Below, piece after piece: positions 1 through 18,603 of a DNA stretch of 64,000 nucleotides. The stretch spans positions 345,001 to 409,000 of the forward strand of contig WPIO01000003.1 of NCBI GenBank assembly GCA_009760855.2, given 5' to 3'. Both the position numbers and the translations under genes were made by a program. Position 1 is the stretch's first letter; the number at the start of each line of letters is the position of its first letter. Source of the DNA: Cristatella mucedo. Its lineage: Eukaryota > Bryozoa > Phylactolaemata > Cristatellidae. Below the pieces are notes generated by a model. That model was not told where the DNA came from, ran no database searches, and was given only the letters and a program-made list of their open reading frames with translations.

Positions 1-52
1 TTGCTTCTGCATATTTGCGATTATTAACTTAGCACCTACCTTTGGTTTTAAG

Positions 53-5509
<5,457 letters not shown>

Positions 5510-6295
5510 GTGAGTAAGAAGTGCATGCCGAGTTTCTGTGGTAACCCGAAAAACGTCTTTAGCCCAGTTCTATGACAAATTGCTAATGGTCTTACTTCAA
5601 GAGTTTTGATTCTTTGGTATAATCAATCCTTGTTATATGCCAGATTGTTAGTAAAATCGGCACGGTCACTGACGGCGTAATTACGTTGTGCCCGATGTGA
5701 TATTTATAGTACTACTACAACGGTACAGCAGTAGTGAGTGTCATGTCAAAAAAAGTAGAGGCCAGGTAATTTGTAATTTGCATATATGTATCTGGAAGGT
5801 GTACTGGCGTAGTTGACAGTGAACATGCCTTGCTGCGCCTGCCTTTGATGAGCGATGGGCATGCACAGAATCTTCCCACGATTCGTCATGGGGTGGGGGG
5901 GCTACAGCATAGTTAAGATAGTCAGCACGTACACGAAACATAATGCTGATTTGCTACCTGGCACTGACAAGTAATTTTTATGAAATTAGATTTATCTTCT
6001 TTTTCCAAGAAAGTGTTATTATAATTTGAAATTCTTTTCTCCTATGCATATTTTGCTCCATTTACTCTAAGCACGACAGTCTGTTGGGAGGGCTGACTAG
6101 CTATTTGAGTGGACACTTAGGCGACACATCTTCCGAAGCAAAGTTGCTGGAGTTTTTAACGATTTCTTTTAGGGTGCAGGCAGATTTTAAAACAAAACCC
6201 GTGGTTTCCGCCAACCGTCGTTAACCGGCAAGTTTAATAGTAAATGACTTGAGAACAAAAAGAAACAAAGCGAGCATAATATAATACAAGCTATA

Positions 6296-6395
6296 TAATC
6301 TAATTATATATTATAGTATAAGCTGTTCTTATATAATATATGCATATTAATTATATACATCATATATATATATATTATATATGTGTATATTATAA
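6296..6395. repeat. AT-rich simple sequence
   Basis: Alternating TATATA/TTATAT stretches with no coding sense. A similar AT-rich patch lies at 6810-6900. The surrounding 5510-7030 stretch shows no further exon that I can support. Confidence 0.8.
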
Positions 6396-7040
6396 GCTAA
6401 ATAAGCTGATCGCAGACAACAAGAAAAACAAGCAGCAAAGGAAGCCACTCAGTGCCACACTGAGCCGAAACTCAACAGAAACTTCGCATACAACAAACAC
6501 TACAACAGGAAGAGAGTGTAGGAGAAGCTTTGTTCTTTCAAAGCTCAGTGAGCGACTCATGTATGGCTCAAGTATGTATACCAGGTATGGAGTCTGTGCG
6601 TGGCAGTAGGCCGGTCTCAACTGCTACCGTGGGCTTACCACTGGGTCAGCGGACACTCGGGTCCACATTGTAATGCACCACTAAAATTCCCTGTAGTTTT
6701 GTCACCGGTAAGCTAGTAATAATGATGATACAGCTTGTAGCACCCTAGGGGAACAAAGGCTCTTTCTACGTTCTTAGCAAAGGTTGAAAAGGATGCTTAT
6801 AACTTATTAGTGATATAGTGATATTGTAGTGATATATTATATATAATATTGATATACTATATATTATAATGATATTCTATATGATATATTGTGATAACAC
6901 ATGCACACTCGCAGCATCCGTATAGCATAAGGGCGATTCACAAAGCATATATCGTGGGAAACGGGTGGTTTGTAGTTTAAATGTCGTCAAAAAAGGAGTC
7001 AAGTCATTAGTTCAATTGGTAGGCAATTAATGTCATATCA

Positions 7041-7763
7041 TTGCTAAAATTCGGGCTTGTTTAGATAAGGATACCACGTCCAAGTTGGTCCATGCATTTG
7101 TGACATCCCACTTTACTTCTTCAACTCACTGCTTGCTGGCCCACCGGCATGTGCAATCAGGCGATTACAGCTGGTGCAAAACTCCGCAGCTAGGCTTGTC
7201 TGTCGTGAGCATCGCAGTTGCCACATCACAGCATTTCTCGCCGACCTGCATTGGCTACCAGGCAAGCAATGGATTGACTTCAAGGTTTTGTCGCTCACTT
7301 TTAGGTCACTTCATTCTTTGGCTCCAGCCTACCTCTCAAATCGTCCCCCACGAGGCAGAGCATCGTACTACCCGCTTTTCGGAATCCTACAGTTTAGCAA
7401 TACCTCGTAAAAACCTAAAATCCTTTGGAGACCGGGGATTTAGTTCGCATGCTCCCAAAGCCTGGAACTCCCTCCCGACTTGCATCAGAACATCCCCTGA
7501 CCTGACCACATTTAAAAAGAACTTAAAAACACCTATTTAGGACAGCATTTAGTGGATCCCTGTGATTCGTCCTTGATGTGCTTATACGTGCTGACACTAA
7601 CCACATTTGCATGCTGACCCTGTGCATGTCACCCCTAACCATAATATTAATTTTGTTTGTTTATCAAGCATGATTTTACTCACCATTCAATTGCATTTCT
7701 CTTTGCAGCAAATGTAAAGCGCCTAGAGAGAGATTAAGTTCTCTGAGGGCGCTTTATCAAGTG

Positions 7764-7820
<57 letters not shown>
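7041..7820 (+). mobile_element. CR1/L2-like LINE, 5'-truncated, reference copy
   Basis: The best single copy in the window. Read with frameshifts, it gives the C-terminal part of a non-LTR reverse transcriptase (AIRRLQL.., [28 protein letters not shown]) and the very C-terminus ([33 protein letters not shown]). A 3' untranslated region of about 200 bases follows, with the tail hairpin (GCGCCTAG, AGAGATTAAGTTCTCT, GGGCGC) and an (ATT)n tract of about 60 bases. CR1/L2-group elements end this way. The copy has several frameshifts and is dead. Confidence 0.9.
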
Positions 7821-8259
7821 CAGGCCCGGAGTGCTTTAATATGGTAATTGGGCTGGGAAGGATTTAAGCCTGATTAGAGGCACAGCTAAACCACCGAAGT
7901 GCAATGAGTTCGTGATAAGAGGGGGAACCCGAGGAGTAAGGATCTGAGATGGAGCAAAAGATTGATGGGGCCTAAACGGGAATCGCATGACCTTGAATCG
8001 ACACGTTTCGTGATGGGGTGCCAGTGCACGTAAGAAATGAGTAGGGTATTTGCGACACTGAAGTTAGCCTGAAGTTAGCCGAGCCTAGCTGGAGGGTTAT
8101 GCATGGTCTATAAGCATCTGATTACCTGTTGGAAGTCCTGCATGAAAAGGGTTGCTGAAATCCAGACGGTATGTTTAAAATGGATGGTCGGTCGTCTTAG
8201 CACGTTCAAAATTTCCTGTTACTCAAATAAAAGTAGGCAGACTTTACTTGGGAGCTAAT

Positions 8260-8620
8260 GTCATCCAGCGAAAGATTCTTTTATAATAGGACTTCCCGAT
8301 TCTGAGAAGATGCTACAAGGGAGGTTCTGGCTGAGCCAATTTTGGGGACACAGCTCACCAGTTCTGAGTTATACTAGGTTTATCTGTAGCTGTACTGGTT
8401 ATTCGTGTCACCATTTCATTTCAGAGAGTTAGCTCTTTGCAAGTACGAATGTCTGCAAGGAAGTTGCAGGAGTTTCAGAGGTATCTGAAAGTCAGGGAGC
8501 ATCAGAGCTCGGGTAGCCTAGCCGAATGTCATCTTCGTATCAATGAAAACCAATATTTTGGTTTTAATGTCGGCGTTAGTGGTCGAATGTAGCCAGCATG
8601 ACGTCTGCTATAAAGCGGGG
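8260..8620 (-). mobile_element. diverged LINE fragment
   Basis: Antisense similarity to the reverse transcriptase region of the LINE copy at 20.1-21.1 kb: GCTGAGCCAATTTTG, then CAGTTCTGAGTTA, then a diverged stretch with TCAATGAAAACCA. Ends are approximate. Confidence 0.5.
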
Positions 8621-9584
8621 GGGGGATCTGGACGAGGATTGATGCGTTGCATCAGTTCTCTAGGACTTTAGACATGTTTCGTTGGCAGAGTTGGCAGTGC
8701 AATCTGTTGCTAGTTCTTGACTTCCGTGTTTATTAGGCTGCAAGTCGTCTGTAGTTACACACACCTACTCGCACGATTCTTGGCGTTCCATGCGGTCCAT
8801 GCCTTCTTGTCAGCCATTCCTCCGTCAGGCTTCACCTGATGGCAAGCTCCATCTTTCCTAGTCGCATCAACCGCTGACCTTCTGACGTTGCTGTCACTTT
8901 CACTGCACTTTAGAGGCTCCCCTGACTGCGTAAGTACGTAGTGGTAGTCACAGTAGTAGTCACATGTCGTACTCTACGGACACTCTAAGCTAGCTCTAGT
9001 TCCATGTTTGGAAAAATTACGACCGGATGCATGTAGTAGCCACTCTGCTGTACCCAGATTACCCGATGGGCCATTGATTCTTGGCCTTCATCGGCAGGAT
9101 CAACGGACTGCAGTGCTTGCATAGTGTTAGTGCACACTAAATCACTGCGATATCGCTTCGGCAAGTTTGACCCCATATAAATGCTGCAAACGGTTCAGCT
9201 AGGCATTAGTCTTTAGAGTGCTTCCTTGAGATTCAGCCCACAATCGTGGCATCCACCTTACGGCTGAGTGTGTCTTTTAGGGGCAGTTGAAATAGGCGGT
9301 CTTTTAGGCTCTGTCAGTTGCCTTTTTAAGCATTGCACATTTTTCTAGTAGTGGTCTGATAGCGCAACACAACACAATACTTGCTGATCATTCGACCCAA
9401 GAACTGGGCTGTTCAGCTAAGGCCAAAAACCTCTTGATCCCTTTCTGATTGATTGAACTCTCAACGTGCCATATAGCGGCCCGTGGCTGCACTGCTTCGG
9501 TCAAATTGCTACATGCGCCACCAAACAACAGTCCCTTAATTAAGTAGATCGATTTTTCCAGACCTGTGTAGCCTGCCAGCCAAT

Positions 9585-9818
9585 GTAATAATAATAATAA
9601 TAATAATATTGCACTTGATAAAGCGCCCTCAGAGAACTTAATCTCTTTCTAGGCGCTTTACATTTGCTGCAAAGTGATACGCAATAGAATAGTAAGTAAA
9701 ATCATGCTTGAAAAACAAACAAAATGAATAACATGGTTAGGGGTGACATGCACTGGGTCAGCATGCAAATGTGGTTAGTGGCAGCATGAACAGTGTCAGC
9801 ACGCATAAGCACAAGTAA
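9585..9818 (-). mobile_element. LINE 3' end, minus orientation
   Basis: Begins with (TAA)n, then the reverse complement of the tail hairpin (GCGCCCTCAGAGAACTTAAT, CTCTTTCTAGGCGC). The 3' untranslated region follows (GCTTGAAAAACAAACAAAAT, GGTTAGGGGTGACATGCAC, GTCAGCACGCATAAGCAC). No coding part remains. Confidence 0.9.
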
Positions 9819-9839
9819 TACTCCTCGAGTTCTAGCCTT

Positions 9840-12800
9840 GGGGTAAGATGCTATAACCATCTCTCCATTGAGTGAAGTTTATCAAAAACTGTCACTGACC
9901 TGAAAAAGTTAAAAAGTTATACCGTGTCTACTTCAATCTGAGAATGCTTTGTGAGCTGTGCAGAGGTCTTTGTGGGGCATTACAATTTCATGTGTTGCAC
10001 ATGACACGGCATTTTGCTAATTCTGCACAGAGCGCTGGTAGGAAATGTGGTTACCTAGTGTGCACGTTTCTTTCTGTAACTGTTTCGCCATCGGAGTTAA
10101 TGCAATTTTTGAATAAGCTAGCAAATATCCCAAGGTTTCCTAGCTGCTCCTGGAGCAGCAGCAGCAGTGGCAGTCCATAGTAGCTTGTCTGAATCGACTT
10201 CCAGTCTCTAGTGTGATCTCGAGGCCCCATTCCCACTCGCGATATGGCATGACACGTCGATGGACACTAGAACCTGGCCGTATACAGCACCTGCTACACT
10301 AAAAGAGAAGTTGCATCGGGAAGAGTGTCAAGAAAAGGTTTCCTTCAAGCTATTGAGCCGTGCAATGACGTCTTGCTTATTAATGAGGCCGTATTAGTTA
10401 CTAATCACTTACCAGTTCCACGGCTGCCTACTGTTGCCATGTCATTCCCATGCTATTGATAACATTACCACGTTACTGTTTCGATTAGCAGTCACTCATC
10501 TGTGCCAACTGGGACGGCGATTTACTTGAAAAGAATCCGTTTCCGTTAGGAAAGCAGACAGACCTGCGTCTTGTGGTTCATATTTAGTTAGAAAAAAATG
10601 AACATGAAGATGAAGATGAACATGAAGAAAAGAATCGAAATTAACACGTATTTACTCTGAAGCCATACACAAATGAACTGTCAAAAGGTTTCAGAAATGA
10701 GTCGATGTTCTAGATTTGCGACTGTATTGCAAATCGCTTTCTCGAAGAAGCTACCAAGCATAGTCCCCCCGTCATGTTTGTTTTCCTTGCATCGGCCTAC
10801 CTATCTGAATTTGCTTCACCTCTGGCCTTCCATCGCTCCACACTATGTTCTGGCTCGGAAGCTAAAAACCTACCTACCTGTTCCACAAACTCTTTTTCTG
10901 TCCTAGTGAATTGTCCTTATATGTGGCTGTGCGTTATGGAACTGTAATGTCATGACATGAAGGAAACAGCGACACACTGTTGTATAGCTGTTTGCCATTT
11001 GCTTCGCCTGCCGGCACACGATTGAGATAGTGCCACTGACCGGAGTTCCCACTAACCAGCGGCAGTGAGTCATTTGTGTGCTTTTGCATGCGCCTCTAAG
11101 CAGGGTACGGTTATTTTCATTAGCTATTGCTTATTTCTTCGTTTGGTGCGAGTTGTAAAGTGCCTGAGTCAAGTGTCTCTTAGGGTGCTATACAAAAGGC
11201 TTGTTATTATTATTATTATTAATTATCCTTCAAATAACACAATGCTTTCGTATCACTCAACTTCATTCACCTGAGAAGGAAGCATGCTGATCGACTGTGT
11301 GCAGTGCCGCTGCTGGTTTGCATTACTAATGTTAAAGTTGGCACTGGCTTTTGTAGCATCGAAACAAAGTGGTGTCGGTGCTCTTACTCGACTTCGTCAG
11401 TGCACTCGCCATCGATCGGCTCTCTCAATTGCTCTTTGAGCGAGTGAGGCCAAAGAAGCTCTGAGAGGACGCCACGTGGAAGCATAGTTTTAAGATAAAT
11501 TATATTGTGGGCCGAGGGCCAGAATTTTTCAATTTTCCAGTTTGTTCATTTTTCTTGCAGTGTTCGCCAAGTAATCGCTGTTTAAAAAAAAATTCTACAC
11601 GTGTTTCACATTTAACGTCAGCGTAGAATGACACGGCCGTAGGCTGGCTAGGTGCGAGTCGTCCGATGTTACTCAAACACACTGTAGTCAAAGGATGCCT
11701 ATCAATAGGCTTGTGTTTACTAATACTTTTGCTCGTAGAAGACTTTTAGATTCTACAGTTTGGTCGTGGCTTGTAAGTGCGACTCGGTGCAGCTGGGAGT
11801 TACAGTAATGCGGTCACACGGAGACACCCTTGATAGTGACTGTGCACGTTGTAGTTCGTAATGCGATCGTTACACGATTTGTGGCAATTTGCCTTCAGTC
11901 TTCAGCATTTCGAATCCGAAGTCTGCTCCGTACGGTGGCATATCTTAGATTTTGCTCGAACTGCGAAATTCTCAGGCGATCTGCAGATTTCTATCTCCGA
12001 TTTGTATTTCTTTTTGTTTATGCCCTATCTGCTTCTCGATGCCATCTATATCTTTATTATGTGAGTGCCCAAAGCATTTAAGCTAATCAATCACTTCTGC
12101 CGCCACCTCCCCGACACTGCTGCTGTGGGCTGTAGCGGCTTCACTATCGGTTGCTGGTGTTCAAGAGAGGGGCTACTGTACCGTTTGGTTCTTGCATCAG
12201 GCGTTTCCTGTGTGTTACCGAGATCGAATCCTGGGACACCGAGAAGTCAAAATTGTTTCTTGGCCTTCTTCAGCAGATGCAAATATGGTGTCATCGCTGC
12301 GTGCATATCGATACACACGGTAGCTTGAACGCAAAAGTTCAGCATCTATATTCGGAACAACAAAGGCCTGCTGCTAGAAGCTCTAGGTAGCTTGACAGAA
12401 GCTAGCCGAAGGCATATACGAGGCACTGCAGCAGCAATGCACGCAAGATAGACGTAAACCAAGCGTCGCAAAAATGACATTAGGCTTGGTAGAGCTCTCT
12501 GGTTTGTATATCAGCTGGTGGCTTCATGTCGTTTCTTGTTTAAATGGTTGTTGTGCGTCTGCTTATGCCGTCTGACTTTGTTCACGGTGAGAACAGTCGC
12601 CGCCTGTAATCTGTCAAATGGTGTACCATTAAAATACGAACTAGCAGAGCGTTTTTTTTTCGTTTTCTGGTAGTGTAGATTTGAGCATATGGGAATGAAT
12701 AGTAAGTTGTGGCTCGGAGCTGTTGATAATTTCAGAATAGACGTGCTATGTTTCAGCGATTGTACGGCGATATAAAACGGTTAGAACAGTATAGATATCA

Positions 12801-13290
12801 CGCTCGTACGACGTCGGCCACTTATAGTAACCAATGCAGGAACTGATTTTGACAGCGTTACCTATCCACTACAGAATGTTCCCAAGGGTTCGAACGATAA
12901 GCAGTTAACGTATAAAAAAAGTTTTTAAGAGCTTCCGTTGATGTCGTCTGCAAGTGCAAATCGCGGATCGGGAAAGATCCATTTTGAAGGCAGAGAGCTG
13001 AGGAAAAGGATCCCTGTTAGCCTGGCTCGTACAGGGGGGGGGGGGTCTTGACTCTAAACCTGCTGCGACACATTATGCATAGCTAAAAATTAGGAAGTTC
13101 AAGCGCCGCCACGTCGTGACCCCGTGGAATCTACTGGCCCTGCCTCACAGGATAGATTACAGCAATTCGATCTTGCATGGTTGCTGTTTAGCTCCTGGAG
13201 CCAGCACTTCTACCTCGGGTGCGAACGTGGGTAGCAGCCTGCAGCACCTGCATAGTTCTGGACTCCAGCAAAAAATGACAAATGCTTCAC
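9840..13290. other. no gene recognised
   Basis: Only short chance frames are seen. One tail-only LINE element sits at 11.15-11.22 kb and short G runs are present. Nothing here matched the missing ATP13A1 terminal exon. Confidence 0.5.
11150..11222 (+). mobile_element. short LINE-tail element ending in (ATT)n
   Basis: TTGTAAAGTGCCTGAG, then TCTCTTAGGGTGCTATA, then TTATTATTATTATTAA. A diverged copy of the shared tail without LINE coding sequence. Confidence 0.65.
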
Positions 13291-13302
13291 AGCTCGCTGT
13301 TT

Positions 13303-13521
13303 TCAAGTCCCAGTATCACTTGGTCTTGGCTGTGTAACTGATGTATCCGATGCAGCCGGAGAGGCCTCTAAATAGCGGCGGTTATTAATTAATCTGGACT
13401 CCAAAAAATATCGCTGCTTCTCGGTGACTTCTTCGGCGAGACTGCAACTAGACAACTGGTTGTGGAAGCAGATTTGTTCTTTAGTATTTAATTTCAATGT
13501 CATTCCCTTCCATGCCTGCAT
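13303..13521 (-). CDS. candidate terminal exon of the WD40-repeat gene
   Basis: After an acceptor (gggagcag) the minus strand stays open for 72 codons to a TGA. The protein is charged and helical (NTKEQICFHNQLSS, EEVTEKQRYFLESRLINN, RRYLEASP) and reads like a real C-terminus. Its phase-0 start matches the phase-0 end of the exon at 17482-17626. A 4-kb last intron and the lack of any known C-terminal motif leave this open. A shorter rival is ATG TAT GTG at 14.33 kb behind a strong ctttcag acceptor, ending after 22 codons. Confidence 0.35.
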   Translation of the reverse strand: MQAWKGMTLKLNTKEQICFHNQLSSCSLAEEVTEKQRYFLESRLINNRRYLEASPAASDTSVTQPRPSDTGT

Positions 13522-13929
13522 CTGCTCCCTCGAGCTGCCTCTCAATACCCTATATATAAGGGCGGATAGGCCGGCAGTGAGGCTTCAGCAGTGCTCATAG
13601 TACATGACACTGACTGGAGAAGATACGGGTGACAGGTCGTGTGCAGAGGCATTACGATGGCATTTATAGTGTATGCTAATGGCTCGACCGACTGCTAATA
13701 CCTGCTTGGTAGTCATCGCGTCTTAGAAGCTGCCTACGGTCCCATTACTTTCTGACGCCGCTCGTGTGGATTGAGTGCCCTCCGACGCCGAAAGTCAGCC
13801 TCTGTGTGATGTTATGCAACATCAACGGCTGTCTAAGGCTCTTACTACCTGCCAGGTGCTCAAGCTGTGTTTTATAAGCTCTCACAAGTCACTCTAAACT
13901 GAGAAACGTATGCGAGAACCTTAACTGGT

Positions 13930-14225
13930 CTTTCTCCCTCCGTCTTTCATTCTCTGCCACCTCTCTGTCTCTTACTCTCTGCCACCTCTCTCTCAGTCAA
14001 CTCTCTCTGACTTACTTACTCTCACTCTCACGCTCTCTCACTCACCTCTTTCTCTGTCTCTCTCTCGCCCTGTCTCTCTATCTCTCTCTCCTGTCTCTAT
14101 CTCTCTCGCCCTCTCTCTCACTCACGCTCTCTTTCACTCTCACGCTCTCTCTCTCACGTTCACGCGCTCTCTCTCTCACGCTCTCACTCACTCGCTCACT
14201 TACTCACCCACTCCCTATCTCTCCC
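13930..14225. repeat. polypyrimidine (CTCT) low-complexity tract
   Basis: Nearly 300 bases with almost only C and T on the plus strand, in degenerate CTCTCT/CACTCA units. Such a tract could form triplex DNA. No gene is seen in it. Confidence 0.9.
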
Positions 14226-14548
14226 TGTTACTGTTACTCACTCATGGGCCTCTAGGGTTTTTGCATATGAGCGAGCTGAGCCGCTCGAAGCGACATGCAC
14301 ATACATCTGAAAGACAGGACCGCTGCCGGTGGCTCACTAAAGTGACCTCGGGCGACCTTTGTGCTTCGACTTTGACCGAGCGACAGATCCAGCTCTCCGC
14401 CTCTCCGACATACGGCGAGCAGCTGTCGCACAACCTTGACGCAACCCTGATAAGGACCGTTGCAAACCTGAAGCAGCTCCGCTCAGCAGCTTCAGCCTCG
14501 GCTTTCCTAGGGTCATGGCTGGCGAAAGGTGTCCAGGGACTAATGCTA

Positions 14549-14630
14549 GCTACACAATTTTGTAGTGTAAAGAGAACTAACCCTCTTTCTTGGCGCTTCG
14601 CATAGGTTGGAAAGGAAGACGCTTCTGAGC
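14549..14630 (-). mobile_element. short LINE-tail element, minus orientation
   Basis: AAAGAGAACTAACCCTCTTT, then CTTGGCGCTTCGCATAGG. The sequence after it (GGTTGGAAAGGAAG) resembles the element at 36.86-36.92 kb (GCTGGAAAGAAAG), so these two may belong to one SINE subfamily. Confidence 0.6.
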
Positions 14631-14639
14631 TCCCTGGGA

Positions 14640-16560
14640 TCGCCGTGGCGTAGAAAACTTTTCCAGAAGGGGCTTATGATAATTCTACCAAGTCTACACT
14701 CAGTGCTCAAATTCGACCACTGAGTTCGCATTGAAATCCATGAAGCTCACACCCGCTACAAATGACCTATGGCGGCACCTGGTCAAATGGCGAAAAGACT
14801 CAAACAGCACCCACTGTGCGGGAAGCTCAGATAAAGCAGCATCCACGTTGATGGCACAAACGGAAGCCACTCCCCGAATAGTATTTACGCTGTGCCTTGC
14901 TCACCTCTGCGAGATAGGCACATCCTCTTTGCAACTTCCATGCTATGCTGGGTTTTATAGATCTAAAACAAACGTAGCATACGTATGGCGGCCATGGAGC
15001 CTTTCAAGGATCATTTGATAAGTGAGAGCCCTGGTTTGAATAAAAGACAAGCAAAAATGGAACTGAATCCGAATGAATCCGATGTAAGTAAAGCGTGAAG
15101 TACTGTATGCATACAAGCGTGCAATCAGTAAACGTAGCCACACTGAATATTCTAGCACTTTCTGAGGATAGGAGCTCCCTGAAAACACAGCTCCATTCCG
15201 TTCGCGAAACGTACAGTTTCCAGCTCGGATTCAGCCGCATTCCAGCTGGGCTTTGCTACATGTAGCCTACGTCAACCTGAAAATGAAACAGGCTCTCTCC
15301 TACACTAATCACTATGGCTTATCCCACTTGGCTATTGCATGACGGTATACATAGTGGCACAGTAAGGTGAATAGATAATAACTTACCAAATATATGGTGC
15401 AAAGAGATTATGTTATACAGGCAATCTACCTGAGCATATGTAGTAATGCATATCAGCAGGGGTGGTATCCGCATTCATTCTTTAGGGCAGCGGATCACTT
15501 TTTATATGCACTAATCCAATTAAAGTACACTTCCGTATCATAAGTGAATCAACGAGACTCCTTTGCATACACCGGAGTTAAGGAGCTGTTAATAGTTCAA
15601 ACGACTTATCATCTGCTTTGCTACATTAAAGAAGCGTTGATTGAGTCGCTGCATTGCATAGTCATTCCCTGTGGAGGCAACTGCTTGAAGGGATATCTCG
15701 ACGTCACGCAAACGGCAATGCAACGACACTAACTATAACACTGCCGTTACGCATTGATATATATGGCACGAAATCTACAAAAAACCTCGCACTAAATTGA
15801 AATCTTTTGGAGATAGAGCCTGATGCTCATATGCACCGAAAGTCTACTATGGTTACTAACTGAGATAATCTCGCATCTTTTAAGTAACAGCTTAAGCTAC
15901 ATCTTTTTTATGAGATTCGGCTTTCTCTTCTCCCCAGTGTTATGTTCGTGTGACCTTCGCAAGCTCTGGTGGCGGCACAATGCAAGCCGGAAACTCGCAA
16001 TGTGCCAAACAGTAAGGACATAGCACTAGAAAATACCCAAGTGGTGCTTATTGCAACGCAAAAATTGGTGAATGCGAAAAGAATTGCCCATATGTTACGG
16101 CTAATACAGCAGGTGACTGTAGTGGGCCGCCGGGCAATGGTAATGAAGTACCGTCGATAGCATAGCACCTCGATGTCACTGGGGTGCCGTAGATGGCAGT
16201 GGGGAGCTGTCTGTCGATGGCAGTTGGGTATTGCCGATGGCAATGCCTATGGCATGGCCGGTTGGTTGAGAACGATAGGCCCCACTGTATGCACTGAGCC
16301 AGCGAACAGCCGTTGGTGTGCTGGCTCGAACTCGCTGGCGAACTAGGTACATGGCTGATCAAGCTAGGTATGCAAGCGATTGAGCGATACCTCTTTTTGT
16401 TCAAGTGAGCTTTGCGTGCTCACACGTGAATAATTATGTGCACGTTAGTCTTAATAATCGGTGAACACGAGTGACTTCATCTTTGTTCAGAATGCTTTCG
16501 TACGCACGATGCTATGAAACCTGCTTTTGCATGCTTGATATCGTGAATACCACTAAACCG
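14640..16560. other. no gene recognised
   Basis: Short unrelated frames only. A GATGGCA-rich patch at about 16.19-16.26 kb is locally repetitive. Confidence 0.5.
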
Positions 16561-16579
16561 TGGCTTTGGATTCTCTTCA

Positions 16580-16652
16580 AGTGAGTTGTAAAGCGCCCGG
16601 ATAGAGATGCAGTTCTCTGTAGGGGCTACGTAAACAACGTATTATTATTGAT
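16580..16652 (+). mobile_element. short LINE-tail element
   Basis: TTGTAAAGCGCCCGGATAGA, then GTTCTCTGTAGGGGCTAC, then TATTATTATTG. It has the GGATAGAGAT variant of the tail also seen at 42.6 kb, which suggests a SINE subfamily. Confidence 0.65.
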
Positions 16653-16964
16653 TTGCTGCGACTAGCTTTTCGAGCTCAAAGGCAGGTCCCTCTATGACAA
16701 CGTCTTGGTTTCGCTCATAGTTGCATTCTTTTGTATTTATCAAAAGTTACCATGGAGTTGGGCAGTGACCTACATCTACGATGCCTAATGATAGGGAGCC
16801 CCTACTTAACACAACCTCATTACCTACCGGTTATATTCCCAGCGGTTATTACTTAGCCGCTGTAGTTCCAAGTAAGCGATTCCTAACTTCAGGCTGGCTG
16901 AAAGCCGCCAAGGTCCTTTTGTACCCTCGACCATTTGCAGAATCTACTGCTACGCACTAGCAAG

Positions 16965-17263
16965 AATCTTTAATCCACATTTAAAAAGACATTAAAAACA
17001 CACCTGTTTATCACAGCATTTAGTTCGTCACTGATTCGTCCTTAATGTGCTCATGCGTGCCGACACTGTGCATGCTGCCAATAACCACACTTGCATGCTG
17101 ACCCTGTGCATGTCAATCCCAATCACGTTATTCTTGTTGTTTATCGAGCATGCTATCACTAACCATTCGATCGCGTTTCCTTTGCAGCAAATGTAAAGCG
17201 CCTAGAAAGAAATCGAGGTCTCCGAGGGAGCTTTATCAAGTGTGCTATTATTACGGTTATTAT
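16965..17263 (+). mobile_element. LINE 3' end
   Basis: Starts near the C-terminal codons (CCACATTTAAAAAGACATTA). The 3' untranslated region follows (CTGATTCGTCCTTAATGTGC, CATGCTGACCCTGTGCATG), then the tail hairpin with GTAAAGCGCCTAGAAAGA, and a short degraded ATT tract. Confidence 0.85.
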
Positions 17264-17481
17264 AATCTTTCATACTGCTAAGCAGTGCATACTGAGTATC
17301 TCGCTGATTCATTAGTGTAGGCTGCGACAGCTTCGTTTTAAATGGTTAGTTGCGTAAAAATTTATAAAGGGTTTATGGTAATATACTCATCTGTATTCGT
17401 TCATTCTTTCTTTTTGATGCACATCGATAAGAGTGCACCAGGTGGATGAAATCGAGCAGTCAATGATAAAGGAAGTCTTAC

Positions 17482-17626
17482 TGAAAGATGTCGCTGAAAC
17501 TTTTTGCGTGCCATCTTATAGTAATCGCAGTAGTCGGCGTGAATGTGTTTTAAAGCAGATTGGTCTACCTCTTCGCCTGCCAATAGCTTAGGCACAGCGA
17601 CCCAGAGAGAATCCTGAGCTTTGCCC
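17482..17626 (-). CDS. WD40 gene exon: helical C-terminal segment
   Basis: Acceptor tattttcag, donor gtaaga, phase 2 to 0. Encodes [20 protein letters not shown], then an amphipathic helix with [20 protein letters not shown]. Its first base completes a Leu codon begun in the previous exon. The most downstream exon that I trust. Confidence 0.88.
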
Positions 17627-18509
17627 CTGAAAATATAAATGTACGCATCTGTAGAGCTTTCGGAATCTTTATCATTGGTGTGAAAGTTTAGAAGCTGTTT
17701 CTCATAAATAAGGAAATCGTGCTCTTGTACTCACAGCCCGGGGCCAGCAGAAGCTCCAAGAGGTGGCGCTGCAGGGTTAGCCACGACGCCCGGCCCCATG
17801 GTGCTAGGTATGACTGGAAAAGCGAATCGAGCCTCTGGAGCTGCCGGGCTGCTAAACCACGTAGCACGTAAATAGTCCCTCACGTAGCGCTCCGATTCAC
17901 TACAAAATACGAATGCAAGCTAGTTTCTTATCTCTGCAACTGCGGCTCTGTCGGAAACTTAGAAGCTCACATAGAAGTTCGTATAACAGAGTGGCAAAAC
18001 CCAAGCAGCGATGCAATGCAGAAAACTTCAGCGGTCAAGCCGTCAGATAAGACAGTTGATCCTCTATTCGAGGCTTGCTGAGCAGGGTTAATCGCGGAAA
18101 TAGCTTTCGCTTACTCGAATAGACCTTTCGCGAGGACTTTACTTGGATCCAAAGGCAGAAGCTCCGCCTCCTTTTCCTGCAAATTTGGTCATAGCTTCAA
18201 GTGCCAGTTTTTCATTACTGTTCCCCAAGGCGGTCCAACGCTCAGTTTTGGATGGCCTCTCTCTTACCTCCGACTCCTGAAAGCTCTGTTCAGCTTTTTG
18301 AAAGTCGACACTGGGCTCGCCGGCCGATGGGAAGTGTATAGGAGGTAACAGCATGCTGTCTTCATATACTCCAACCTCATCTTTGAACGCTGTGTACAGT
18401 CCTGGAGGAAACACTGAAATAGAGGCCGTAGAAGTACCGATTTCTGCTACTCACATAAAGCACTCATATCCGTTTCATCGGGCAATGAATATTAATCAGA
18501 CAAATGGAA

Positions 18510-18603
<94 letters not shown>

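Noticed and set aside
8420-8590. Plus-strand frame RVSSLQVRMSARKLQEFQRY after a ttcag acceptor, as a candidate last ATP13A1 exon or a new gene
   Set aside because: The DNA matches the antisense strand of the LINE reverse transcriptase region at 20.4-20.5 kb, and the protein has no membrane helix.
13100-13340. Plus-strand RIDYSNSILHG as a further LINE copy
   Set aside because: Only about 11 residues resemble the LINE; the following sequence does not continue the match.
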